Made by a program: the position numbers and the translations under genes
Source of the DNA: Leyella lascolaii
GTDB lineage: Bacteria > Bacteroidota > Bacteroidia > Bacteroidales > Bacteroidaceae
DNA: 64,000 nucleotides
Direction: 5' to 3'
Assembly (NCBI RefSeq): GCF_900079775.1
Contig: NZ_LT556049.1
Span: 120,372-184,371, forward strand
Shown here: positions 1 to 7,709 of the stretch, piece by piece
How positions within the stretch are numbered: position 1 is the stretch's first letter
Layout: each line of letters opens with the position of its first letter
The notes under the pieces: generated by a model
The model's input: the letters and a program-made list of their open reading frames with translations, nothing else
Databases searched by the model: none
Told to the model about the DNA's origin: nothing

Positions 1-1394
1 GCTATCTTTCCGGCTATGGTAGTGTTGTCTATCCTGCCTGTGAAAGCCTCCGCTCCGGCACCGACGGCAAATACCGGCACATAGCCGTTGGAGTGTCCGC
101 CACTCTGCCATCCCACCATCGCAGCCTCAGCCATGGTGCGCCGTGCCGCGTCGGATATTCCATTGAGCGTGGCATAGAGGTTCTTGCTCTCCTGGTCGTG
201 CCCTTCGGTGAGGTTGCGGTATGCCTTCTTGAGCCTGTCGGTCTGATGGTCGGTAAGCTCTACCTTGTCCCAGAAGCCCCAGTTTGCCTTCAGGTCTTTC
301 TCCACCTGTTCCCATGTGAGTTTCTTCCCGTACTTCTTATACAGCTGCTCAAGATGTTTTGAATATCTCTCCGCGCTCATTTTCTGATATTTGAGCAGGT
401 CGGTGTGTAGCTCGTACTTGCCGCGTCCGAGCACAATGCCGCCCGTCTCGTGGTCTGCCGTGACGACGATGAGCGTCTCGTCAGGGTGCTGCTCGTAGAA
501 CTCATAGGCAACGCTGATGGCGCGGTCGAAGTCCTGTGTCTCCCTGAATGCCGCCGCCGCGTCGTTGGCATGGCACGCATAGTCAATCTTTCCGCCCTCT
601 ATCATGAGGAAGAAACCGTCCTTGTTCTGTTTCGTCAGCGCGCTTATACCGGCTCTGGTGACCTCCTGCAGAGTCATGTCGGAGCCCGAGCGGTCGATGG
701 CGTAAGCCAGAGAGGAGCGGTCGCCGGCATTGTCCTTCTCCTGCTGGAAGAGGATTATGCGGTCAGCGTTTTTCAGTTTCTTACGGAAATCCTTATACCC
801 CCGCGCAATGGTATAGCCCGCTGCGGCACACTGGTCGTAGAGCGAGCCGGTGGCGGTGGCGTCGTTCTTGTTCTCCGGACTGGCGAAGTCGCTGCCCGCA
901 TAGAAGTCGAATCCGGCTGTGATGAGGTCCTTTCCTATCTCATAATACATGTTTCGGTCGGGACGGTGAGCGTAGAACGATGCCGGTGTGGCATGGTTCA
1001 CCGTCACGCTTGTGCCCACACCTACAGCCGCTCCAGCCTCTTTCGCCCACACGGCGATACTGTTCACCACCGTGTTCTGGTCGGCGAGCATGCCTATCAC
1101 ACCGTTTTTCGTCTTGTTGCCTGTGGCAAGCGCGGTGCCTGCGGCGGCTGAGTCGGTGACCCCGTTTGTGCCGGAGAATGTCGTGACAAAGCCCGTGTAA
1201 GGGAACTGCGCGAACTGCAACGGCACGGTGCCGATGAATCCTTCGACGGCTGCGAGATAGGTCTCGGTGCCGTTAACCTGGTTGACGCCCATGCCGTCGC
1301 CTATGAAATAGAACACATACTTGGCGCGCCCTTCGGCAAACGCCGTCACCGCCATCACGAACAAAGCCGCTGCGGTCAAAATAAACTTCCTCAT
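1..1394 (-). CDS. Alkaline phosphatase, C-terminus cut by window edge
   Basis: Secreted alkaline phosphatase that hydrolyses phosphomonoesters in the periplasm or outside the cell. Reading leftward from the ATG at 1394, the protein starts with a signal peptide (MRKFILTAAALF..., cleavage near residue 20). It then shows the first metal-binding Asp in IGDGMG (about residue 33), the nucleophile Ser in TDSAAAGTA (about residue 82), the metal-binding TADHETGG (about residue 311) and a late GGHSNG histidine. About 464 residues are visible and the frame is still open at base 1, so only a short tail is missing. A promoter with TTG at 1572-1574 and TAAATTTG at 1544-1551 lies upstream, divergent from the next gene. 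Family assignment is firm; substrate preference is unknown. Confidence 0.93.
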   Translation of the reverse strand, partial: MRKFILTAAALFVMAVTAFAEGRAKYVFYFIGDGMGVNQVNGTETYLAAVEGFIGTVPLQFAQFPYTGFVTTFSGTNGVTDSAAAGTALATGNKTKNGVIGMLADQNTVVNSIAVWAKEAGAAVGVGTSVTVNHATPASFYAHRPDRNMYYEIGKDLITAGFDFYAGSDFASPENKNDATATGSLYDQCAAAGYTIARGYKDFRKKLKNADRIILFQQEKDNAGDRSSLAYAIDRSGSDMTLQEVTRAGISALTKQNKDGFFLMIEGGKIDYACHANDAAAAFRETQDFDRAISVAYEFYEQHPDETLIVVTADHETGGIVLGRGKYELHTDLLKYQKMSAERYSKHLEQLYKKYGKKLTWEQVEKDLKANWGFWDKVELTDHQTDRLKKAYRNLTEGHDQESKNLYATLNGISDAARRTMAEAAMVGWQSGGHSNGYVPVFAVGAGAEAFTGRIDNTTIAGKI

Positions 1395-1543
1395 ATCGTT
1401 ATCGCAAAATATATTTTCATTATGCCGGCACCGCCGGAAAGACACCGGTGCGGAGCCGTAAGCGCAAGGCGGCGGAATGCGGATGCGGAGAAGAAAAGCC
1501 CCGTAAGGTGCTCCGTCACACCTGCGACACCGCCTTTACAGCG

Positions 1544-1574
1544 CAAATTTAGTAATAAAATACATGAAAAACAA
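1544..1574 (-). promoter_or_regulatory. Promoter of the alkaline phosphatase gene
   Basis: On the minus strand a TTG (1572-1574) is followed after 20 bases by TAAATTTG (1544-1551). This matches the Bacteroidetes sigma factor consensus. It predicts a leader of about 140 nt. Confidence 0.6.
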
Positions 1575-1658
1575 CCCCTGAAATATGTTTTTTCGTCCGT
1601 TTAACAGCAATGTAACACCACCGGCGAAACATTTTTATCGAAAAATGACAACACAGTC

Positions 1659-1689
1659 TTGGATGTTTCGGCAAATTGTCGTAACTTTG
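1659..1689 (+). promoter_or_regulatory. Promoter of the WG-repeat gene
   Basis: TTGG at 1659 and TAACTTTG at 1682-1689, spaced 20 bases, fit the Bacteroidetes consensus. Because it lies inside the longest possible reading frame (from 1585), it argues that translation starts downstream at 1711. Confidence 0.65.
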
Positions 1690-1710
1690 AGCCAAACGAA
1701 AACCAAAGCT

Positions 1711-2388
1711 ATGAACGATAAGATAACACCTGACAATTTCGAATCTACCTATGTCGATCCGATAGAGGAAGAGCGGATAGACAAGTTTGTATGCGACGAG
1801 ATGGCACGCCAGATACACCGCTACATCAAGGCTATGTCGGGCACTAAACACGCCATGCTGATGTTTGAGGAGCGCATATCCCGCATGTCGGTGCCCGAGA
1901 AGGAGCAGGCGATAGCGCGCTACATAGACCTCAACCGTAAGGTGCTGAGCGGTCTTGACTTCAAGATTGTGCTCGCAAGAGCGATGGCGAACTACTGCGA
2001 CACGTTCGCCTATCTGCTGCGGATGGTGAACGACAAGCGCAAGGCGGTGTACTATCTGAACCGCATCAAGGCGAAATACATGCAGTATCACGAGATATTC
2101 GAGCAGGACGGCAAGTTCGGCATGAAGGACTGCAAGGGCAATGTGCTCATCAGTCCGCAGTACGACTTCCTGCGCACATGCTACGTCTACCGCGACGACC
2201 TGAGCATAATGCCGGTGATAGCGCAGAAGGACGGCAAGATGGGACTTATCCTTCCCGACGGCAAGGACACCGTCGTAGCCGACTTCCTCTACGACGACAT
2301 ATCGCTGCGCGACGACCCTCCGTACTTCGAGGCGCGCAAGGGCGGCACGGAAGGATATATAGACGACAAAGGCAATTTCACAGAATAA
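1711..2388 (+). CDS. WG-repeat-like protein of unknown function
   Basis: A 225-residue soluble protein. The N-terminal half is charged and probably helical. The C-terminal part (about residues 130-220) has repeats of the WG (KWG) type, seen in the GKFGMKDCKGNVLISPQYDF and GKMGLILPDGKD segments. Such repeats usually form beta structures that bind proteins or envelope components, but no specific role can be given. The reading frame is open from 1585, yet a good promoter at 1659-1689 lies downstream of that point, so the ATG at 1711 (MNDKITPDNFES) is preferred. No signal peptide is present with this start. A strong terminator follows at 2393. Confidence 0.7.
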   Translation: MNDKITPDNFESTYVDPIEEERIDKFVCDEMARQIHRYIKAMSGTKHAMLMFEERISRMSVPEKEQAIARYIDLNRKVLSGLDFKIVLARAMANYCDTFAYLLRMVNDKRKAVYYLNRIKAKYMQYHEIFEQDGKFGMKDCKGNVLISPQYDFLRTCYVYRDDLSIMPVIAQKDGKMGLILPDGKDTVVADFLYDDISLRDDPPYFEARKGGTEGYIDDKGNFTE

Positions 2389-2392
2389 ACTG

Positions 2393-2427
2393 ACGGCGGG
2401 AAAGCGATGACTTTCCCGCCGTTTTTC
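2393..2427 (+). terminator. Intrinsic terminator after the WG-repeat gene
   Basis: ACGGCGGGAAAG (2393-2404) pairs perfectly with CTTTCCCGCCGT (2411-2422) around a 6-base loop, followed by a T-run. Confidence 0.9.
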
Positions 2428-2517
2428 TTTTGTATATCATGTGGCGATTATACGGCTGACGACCGACACTCTTATGTGCCGCATACACGCCGGACAGACC
2501 GTCCGGCCGCGACACCA

Positions 2518-2847
2518 TCAATCGTCATCGTTGCCATGTTTATACATCAGTTCGGTCTTGACCACCTCCTGTTTCACCAGCTTCGAGTCGATGAAGGTGA
2601 ACTCCGTGGTGACAGATACCCACTGATCTCTGAAAACGGCTTCTATATAAAGCAGCTTGTCCACCCTGCGGTTATTCTCTATACTCTGGGCCTCACGGGC
2701 GAGAGGCTTGCCATAACGCTTCACGAACTCGTCCTCGCTTATGCCCAACTCCACCTTCTCCGTACTGAAACGGCTGCCGGACTTCAGCGTGCCGCACGCC
2801 GTGAACAACACCAATACGGCTGCCATGAGAAACAGTCTTACATTCAT
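2518..2847 (-). CDS. Small lipoprotein, possibly SmpA/BamE-like fold
   Basis: A 109-residue lipoprotein precursor. A hydrophobic signal ends in the lipobox LFTAC (Cys about residue 18), so the mature protein should be lipid-anchored. After it comes a short region with LGISEDEFVKRYGKP, which resembles the start of SmpA/OmlA-type domains where a small protein docks to envelope complexes. The rest is beta-rich and ends in an acidic tail (HGNDDD). A TAGATTTG box at 2901-2908 on the minus strand may be its own promoter. The fold suggestion rests on one motif and is uncertain. Confidence 0.7.
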   Translation of the reverse strand: MNVRLFLMAAVLVLFTACGTLKSGSRFSTEKVELGISEDEFVKRYGKPLAREAQSIENNRRVDKLLYIEAVFRDQWVSVTTEFTFIDSKLVKQEVVKTELMYKHGNDDD

Positions 2848-2967
2848 ATTGTCATAAAACTAAAAACAATTATACATCCGATTCACTCTCACTTAGATTG
2901 CAAATCTATATATTTTATGACTTCGTCACTCACAGCCGGCAGTTAAAAAAACGTAAACCGCAGCGCC

Positions 2968-3387
2968 TTACTTCTGTGCCTTGATGCCGTCGGCTATCTT
3001 GCGGCACAGCTCACTGTCGTCGCTCAGTCCCTCTTTGGCAAGTATCTTCTTCAGAGCCTCGGTGGTGACGTAAGCCTGAACGACGAATGTGGACGCGGTG
3101 TCGCCCTCCGGACGGATGATGACACTCACCTCGGTGCGCACCGCTGTGGTGACGCTCAGCAGCGTGTTGCTGTTCTCATACTTCTTGGCTTTGACAAACC
3201 CGGACGGCGAGTCGACGCTCTCCACGAACCAGCCGTCGTCCACCAGCCACGCCAGTGCCTTCTGCAGGAGCGAGTCCTTGCCCACTTCGGCACGGTATTG
3301 CTCAGCCGCGCGCGCCGGAACGGCAGTCATTACAGCCACCGCAAGGAGCGCGGCGGCAAGGAATCTCTTTGTGTTTTTCTGTCTCAT
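2968..3387 (-). CDS. Secreted protein of unknown function
   Basis: A 139-residue protein with a clear signal peptide (RFLAAALLAVAVMTAVPARA, cleaved near residue 27). No family is recognised. The mature part has alternating strands and a Lys/Glu-rich C-terminus (KKILAKEGLSDDSELCRKI). It is the last gene of a minus-strand run: two membrane proteins, a winged-helix protein, then this gene 24 bp downstream. It may be the exported member of that module. Confidence 0.75.
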   Translation of the reverse strand: MRQKNTKRFLAAALLAVAVMTAVPARAAEQYRAEVGKDSLLQKALAWLVDDGWFVESVDSPSGFVKAKKYENSNTLLSVTTAVRTEVSVIIRPEGDTASTFVVQAYVTTEALKKILAKEGLSDDSELCRKIADGIKAQK

Positions 3388-3411
3388 AAAAATCTTATAG
3401 TTTGTAAGTTC

Positions 3412-3705
3412 TCATTTCACGATATATTCCTTCAGTGCCTCCACATAGTCGGAGAACGCCTGGAGTCCCTGCGGGGTTATGCGGCATGTGGTGCGCGGAC
3501 GCTTCCCGCTGAAGCCCTTCTCCACCTCCACATAGCCCGCTGCAGCCAGTTTGTCTATCTGCACGCTCAGGTTGCCAGCCGTGGCTCCGGTCTGAGTGCG
3601 CAGCCAAACGAAGTCAGCCTCGTCCACACTGACGAGCAGCGACATCACGGCGAGCCTCAGCTCACTGTGGAGCAAGGGGTTGAGCGGTTTGAACCTGCTG
3701 CCCAT
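3412..3705 (-). CDS. Winged-helix transcriptional regulator (HTH_34-like)
   Basis: A 97-residue DNA-binding protein, almost entirely a winged helix. It starts LNPLLHSELRLAVMSLL, continues with the recognition-helix region TGATAGNLSVQIDKLAAAGY, then a basic wing (KGFSGKRPRTTCRITPQG). This matches the short MarR/ArsR-like group often annotated as winged helix DNA-binding or HTH_34. It begins only 3 bp after the membrane-protein gene at 3709, so the two are almost certainly cotranscribed. Genes of this kind are often found beside small membrane proteins in Bacteroidetes. It probably regulates its own operon; the signal is unknown. Confidence 0.85.
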   Translation of the reverse strand: MGSRFKPLNPLLHSELRLAVMSLLVSVDEADFVWLRTQTGATAGNLSVQIDKLAAAGYVEVEKGFSGKRPRTTCRITPQGLQAFSDYVEALKEYIVK

Positions 3706-3708
3706 ACG

Positions 3709-4287
3709 TCATTCGGTTTTACGCTCGCGGTCGATAGACAAGCCCTCGAGCACACAGAACAGATAGAAAAATATGTAATAAAGCGAACTGTGCAGTCCGA
3801 TGCCGGAGAAGAAAGGCCTGTCGGAGAAAACGGCATTCACAATGATGACGATGCCCCAGCCGCCTATAACGAGCAGGCCGGAAGAGCGCAGCAGGCCGCA
3901 CAGCAACAGCATGGCGCAGGCAGGCGGAGCCACCATCATGACGATGGTGAGATTCATATTCCCCTTGAGCGAATAATAGGCTGCCACAAGTCCCATGAAG
4001 GCGAAGAGCAGAAAGCCGTTGCGGAGTATGCGGCTGAAGAACATGCCGCGCCATGTCCACATTCTATAGAGCACGAAAGGCACAGCCAGACTCACCACCG
4101 GCACGGCCATCCATGCCCACATCCACGGACCGGGCTCAACAAACTTGACCACGAGGCTCATCACAAAGGCGAGCGCTCCATAGACGGTAAGGAAATTGAA
4201 CCGGCCGATGTTCTCCTTGCGGGCGCGGTTTATCATGTCGGTTATCACACGGAGACTCTCCTGCTCCGTCATATTCTTGTTTTCCAT
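3709..4287 (-). CDS. Multi-spanning membrane protein, paralogue of its upstream neighbour
   Basis: A 192-residue inner-membrane protein with a short charged N-terminus (SLRVITDMINRARKENIGRF) and about five transmembrane helices. The layout, and the N-terminal pattern of an amphipathic helix with conserved Arg/Lys running into the first membrane segment, match the gene just upstream (4377-5015), so they look like paralogues. No transporter or enzyme motif is visible. A second Met at residue 6 is an alternative start. The close winged-helix partner suggests a regulated envelope function, but nothing more can be said. Confidence 0.75.
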   Translation of the reverse strand: MENKNMTEQESLRVITDMINRARKENIGRFNFLTVYGALAFVMSLVVKFVEPGPWMWAWMAVPVVSLAVPFVLYRMWTWRGMFFSRILRNGFLLFAFMGLVAAYYSLKGNMNLTIVMMVAPPACAMLLLCGLLRSSGLLVIGGWGIVIIVNAVFSDRPFFSGIGLHSSLYYIFFYLFCVLEGLSIDRERKTE

Positions 4288-4376
4288 AAACTTTGTTTCT
4301 TCGGTTTCATATTATCAATATCAGCCGGCGGAGACCTGTGAGTCTCGGCCCCACAACCGCCGCGACGGCACGTGGG

Positions 4377-5015
4377 TCACGCCTTGCGGCGATGGCGCAG
4401 ACAGATGAAGAAGCCCGGAATGACCAGCTCGCACAGCACAGCAAGAGCCATGGCTATCATCTCATAAGGGCCGGCATAAATCAGGGCATAAGACGCGCAC
4501 ACCACGGCACCGCCCGTCGCACCGCCCATAATGAGACGATTGTCAATGATGTATCCCGTGACCACTCCTGCAAAACCCATGAGGAGGATGATTACGGGAG
4601 TGACCGGCAGGGGACACAGACCGAGGTTCGCCGCCACGACACCCAATATCCACACCACAAAGCATGACCCTCCGAACGCAGCCCACACAAAGCCTGTCAC
4701 CTTGCTGACGAACGAACGGGGAGTCACTCCGCGCACTCGCGTCATGACAGAAGCGGTGGCTATGCCCACTACAGCCATGAATATCCACAGCAGATTCCAC
4801 GAGGCGTTGCCCGTGTGCTGCCACAGATGACCAACGACAAGGGCTGTGACAAACACCAGCACGCCCCAGAGAAGCATCACCCTGCCAGTATACCGCTCCA
4901 CGTCGCGGCGGCTCTTGTCTATCAACTCTTTTATCAGCTCCAGACGGTATCCGGCGTCTGCCGCATCCGATGTGATGTTCTGACTGACATCACGAGTTTT
5001 TTCTGTTCCGTCCAT
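4377..5015 (-). CDS. Multi-spanning membrane protein, first gene of the regulator operon
   Basis: A 212-residue integral membrane protein with a hydrophilic N-terminus (about 45 residues) and five or six predicted transmembrane helices. It resembles the following gene in its pre-membrane helix (LELIKELIDKSRRDVERYTG) and in overall helix spacing, so a duplication is likely. It heads the operon that continues with 3709, 3412 and 2968. A well-formed promoter lies at 5147-5178 and leaves a leader of about 130 nt. Function unknown. Confidence 0.75.
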   Translation of the reverse strand: MDGTEKTRDVSQNITSDAADAGYRLELIKELIDKSRRDVERYTGRVMLLWGVLVFVTALVVGHLWQHTGNASWNLLWIFMAVVGIATASVMTRVRGVTPRSFVSKVTGFVWAAFGGSCFVVWILGVVAANLGLCPLPVTPVIILLMGFAGVVTGYIIDNRLIMGGATGGAVVCASYALIYAGPYEMIAMALAVLCELVIPGFFICLRHRRKA

Positions 5016-5146
5016 AATCTTTTCCTGTTTAGATGGTTAATACTGTATGTCGCATTGAATGTGCGGACAGCCGGAACGCCTCCTGCCTGACACCCGCGTA
5101 AAAGGAGCGGGACGTGTGTCCGGGGAATGACCGGATGTTCACAATG

Positions 5147-5178
5147 CAAATATAAATAAGTTTACAATATAAACCAAA
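5147..5178 (-). promoter_or_regulatory. Promoter of the membrane protein/regulator operon
   Basis: Minus strand TTTG (5175-5178), 20-base spacer, TATATTTG (5147-5154): a near-perfect Bacteroidetes promoter. Confidence 0.75.
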
Positions 5179-5316
5179 CTATTTTATAAATAAAACTTTC
5201 CGGTGATGTCGTTTTAACTTTCTTTTACATCGCAACAGAGCATCCCTCCTCGTCTCCGCCCCTCCGCAGGACGGAAGGAGAGCACCGCATGACATGGGAG
5301 GGAAACCGTATAAACG

Positions 5317-5742
5317 CATAAATATGCATCAAACGGCGGTAAAAAATTTTGACAACGGAAAATCGCGAAAGAGAAAAGCGGAACACGCGGAAAAGCCTTT
5401 CCGGCAGCCGGAAAACGTCTCCCGAGACCTGCCGACGGTCATAAGGAGAGACGGAAGAGGCTTTATGGCGTGCCCGGAAAGGCTGTATGACGCCACGGAA
5501 AAGGCGGAACGAAGATGCGGAAGAGGCTCTTTCGCATTGTCATAAAGCCTCTTTCGCATGACGGAAAAGGCGCATCCGGACGGCAACATGGCGCAAACGT
5601 CTGACATACAAAGACTTGCGCAAACACCAAAATACGGACGCACAGCGCGGCGGAACACGTCTGGCGCGCACCGGAGGCACTCTCGCGGGGTTGGGAGGAA
5701 GTAGGGAGCACGGCATATACGCTTTTGATGTATAAATATGCA
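5317..5742 (+). repeat. Composite intergenic element, copy A (central 22-bp array)
   Basis: This fills most of the 947-bp gap between divergent genes. The left edge is an AT-rich motif (CATAAATATGCAT at 5317), followed by TTTTGACAA and a purine-rich AAATCGCGAAAGAGAAA stretch. The centre is a degenerate tandem array whose (A/G)AGGCT-type core recurs at 5457, 5479, 5501, 5523, 5545 and 5567, exactly 22 bp apart. The right part has CTCGCGGGGTTG and ends in ATAAATATGCA near 5742. Copies B, C, D and F share this order. Open frames here are short, differ in phase and have no family, so no gene is called. Confidence 0.75.
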
Positions 5743-5936
5743 AAAACACTGTCAGAGGACGGAATAAGCCTTGTGACGACGGCATTGTGCGGACACTGGA
5801 AAAAGACCCAGCCGCAACGCCACCGCACCACCGCGCGCACGCTACAACGCCGGAGTACGGAGGGCTTCTCAGGATAAACAAATATAAAATATGACATATA
5901 CATTATTATATAACGAAAATATTGAGTACTTTTGCC

Positions 5937-5944
5937 GCGCATAA
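5937..5944 (+). promoter_or_regulatory. -7 box of the DUF4923-xerD operon
   Basis: TACTTTTG fits TAnnTTTG and lies 18 bases before the start codon at 5963. No clear TTTG was found at -33. Confidence 0.45.
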
Positions 5945-5962
5945 CAAAAAGAAAAGATTAAA

Positions 5963-6562
5963 ATGAAGAAAACAAGACTTATGCTCATGGCAATGCTGGC
6001 ATGCTTTTGCTGCATGGGCGCACAGGCTCAGGGACTGAAGGACTTACTCAACGGCATAAGCAACGTGGCTGAACAGATAACCGGCAAGTCGACAACCGTT
6101 GAGTCGATTACCGGAACATGGACCTACGACAGCCCGCAGATGAAGCTCGAGAGCGACAACGTGCTGGCGAAACTGGGCAGCGCAGCCGCAAACGCGAAGG
6201 TGAGCGACAAGCTGGGCACAGTGTACAAGAAGGTGGGACTGGACAAGATAAGCATCACATTCAGCGCCGACAGCACATACACCTCGACCATAAACGGCAG
6301 GGAGACGGCGGGAACATACTCGCTCGACACGAAGAACAAGACGCTCACAATGAAGACACGGCTCGGACTGTCGCTGAAGACTCACGTGAACGTGAGCGGA
6401 GACCACATGACACTGCTCTTCGAATCGGAGAAGCTGATGGACGGACTGAAGACCGTGACGAACATGGCGGCACAGGTGAACTCGACGGCATCGACCATCA
6501 ACTCGCTCATAAAAAGCTATGACGGCATAAGCCTGGGCTTCAAACTGAAGAAGACAAAGTGA
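5963..6562 (+). CDS. Secreted lipocalin-like protein (DUF4923 type)
   Basis: A 199-residue exported protein with a signal peptide (MLMAMLACFCCMGAQAQG, cleaved near residue 23). The mature part has a helical N-terminal stretch (GLKDLLNGISNVAEQI), then a beta-rich domain with VESITGTWTYDSPQMKLES and TFSADSTYTSTINGRETAGT. The latter resembles the lipocalin-like repeats of Bacteroidetes DUF4923 proteins. The function of that family is unknown. Its stop codon overlaps the GTG start of the recombinase gene (GTGA at 6559-6562), which suggests translational coupling of an envelope protein with a DNA recombinase. Confidence 0.8.
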   Translation: MKKTRLMLMAMLACFCCMGAQAQGLKDLLNGISNVAEQITGKSTTVESITGTWTYDSPQMKLESDNVLAKLGSAAANAKVSDKLGTVYKKVGLDKISITFSADSTYTSTINGRETAGTYSLDTKNKTLTMKTRLGLSLKTHVNVSGDHMTLLFESEKLMDGLKTVTNMAAQVNSTASTINSLIKSYDGISLGFKLKKTK

Positions 6563-7515
6563 GCGCGACACCATCCGACAACGACAGCGGAAAACAGAGA
6601 AGGCACGACAGCGCGACCGTAAGGAGGTATCTGCGCTATCTGAAGCTGGAGCGCAACTACTCGGCAAACACAATAGAGGCTTACCGCAACGACATAGCGC
6701 ATCTGGAACGCTACATGAGGCAGGAGGGACTGACGCCCGAAAGCGTGACGTGCGGGCATCTGAACCACTTCGCAGCGACGCTCCACGAATACGGCATAGG
6801 TCCGTCGTCGCAGGCAAGGATACTGAGCGGGGTGCGCTCGTTCTTCAGATATCTGCTGCTGGAGGGGTATGTGGAGGACGACCCCTCCGAACTGCTGGAG
6901 TGGCCCACACTCGGCGAACATCTGCCGGAAGTGCTCACCACAGAGGAGATAGACCGCATGGAGGCGTCGATAGACCTGTCGAAATGGGAGGGACAACGCA
7001 ACAAGGCGATAATAGAAACGCTCTTCTCGTGCGGGCTGCGGGTGTCGGAACTGACCACGCTGAAGATGTCCGACCTCTTCACCGACGACAATTTCATACG
7101 CATAAAGGGCAAGGGCAGCAAGGAGAGACTGGTGCCCATATCAGCCAAGGCGGTGAAGGAACTGAAGCTGTGGTTCTTAGACCGTAACCTGATGAAGATA
7201 AAACCGGGCGAGGAGGACTATGTGTTCCTCAACCGGAGGGGAGCGCACCTCACACGCACGATGGTGTTCATAATGATCAGACGGTGCGCCGCGGACGCCG
7301 GAATAGAGAAGAACGTGTCGCCGCACACCCTGCGCCACTCATTCGCCACAGCCCTGCTCAAAGGTGGAGCCGACCTGAGAGCCATACAGGAGATGCTCGG
7401 ACACGAGAGCATATCGACAACGGAGATATACACACACGTGGACATGACGACACTCAGACAGGAGATACTGGAGCACCATCCGCGCAACATAAGGTATGCG
7501 GAAGGCAGGGAATGA
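6559..7515 (+). CDS. xerD: Site-specific tyrosine recombinase XerD-type
   Basis: A 318-residue tyrosine recombinase. XerC/D proteins resolve chromosome dimers at dif near the terminus, working with FtsK. Residues about 15-100 form the SAM-like core-binding domain (RYLRYLKLERNYSANTIEAY). The catalytic domain has Arg in CGLRVSEL (about residue 161), Lys in IKGKGSKERLVP, HTLRH with the second His/Arg pair (about 256-260), His in LGHESISTT and the nucleophile Tyr in IYTHV (about 290). All are present. The length is typical of housekeeping Xer proteins and not of phage integrases, and no att-like duplication or cargo is nearby. The start is GTG inside the preceding stop; no ATG lies nearby. XerD is favoured over XerC by its general resemblance, not proven. 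Confidence 0.9.
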   Translation: MSATPSDNDSGKQRRHDSATVRRYLRYLKLERNYSANTIEAYRNDIAHLERYMRQEGLTPESVTCGHLNHFAATLHEYGIGPSSQARILSGVRSFFRYLLLEGYVEDDPSELLEWPTLGEHLPEVLTTEEIDRMEASIDLSKWEGQRNKAIIETLFSCGLRVSELTTLKMSDLFTDDNFIRIKGKGSKERLVPISAKAVKELKLWFLDRNLMKIKPGEEDYVFLNRRGAHLTRTMVFIMIRRCAADAGIEKNVSPHTLRHSFATALLKGGADLRAIQEMLGHESISTTEIYTHVDMTTLRQEILEHHPRNIRYAEGRE

Positions 7516-7541
7516 GAAGGGAGGAGACTATCCATATGGTA

Positions 7542-7597
7542 AGTCACGGACGCTTTTTGATGAGCGTTTAATCAAAAAAAAGCGTCAGTGACTTTAT
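7542..7597 (+). terminator. Terminator after xerD
   Basis: AGTCAC (7542-7547) pairs with GTGACT (7588-7593). Inside, GACGCTTTTTGAT pairs with ATCAAAAAAAAGCGTC. The stem is long, and the tail is AT-rich rather than a pure T-run. Confidence 0.7.
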
Positions 7598-7659
7598 TAT
7601 TGACACATCACACTCCGTTTTTTCTTATAAAAAGAGATGTATTATTAAATAAAAAGAGG

Positions 7660-7667
7660 TATATTTG
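7660..7667 (+). promoter_or_regulatory. -7 box of the M16 peptidase gene
   Basis: TATATTTG lies 43 bases before the start codon. Just upstream, AAAAAGAG occurs twice, 22 bp apart (7629 and 7651). Confidence 0.55.
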
Positions 7668-7709
7668 CAGTTTGGAAATATAACACATCAAATTTAAAGT
7701 CTATATTTT

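Noticed and set aside
1585..1710. Longer N-terminus for the WG-repeat protein
   Set aside because: A consensus promoter at 1659-1689 lies inside it.
5457..5588. CRISPR or integron attC array for the 22-bp units
   Set aside because: Units are contiguous and degenerate, with no spacers or cassettes and no integrase of the IntI type nearby.
6559..7515. Phage or island integrase
   Set aside because: The protein has the length and motifs of housekeeping XerD, and there is no flanking tRNA, att duplication or cargo.
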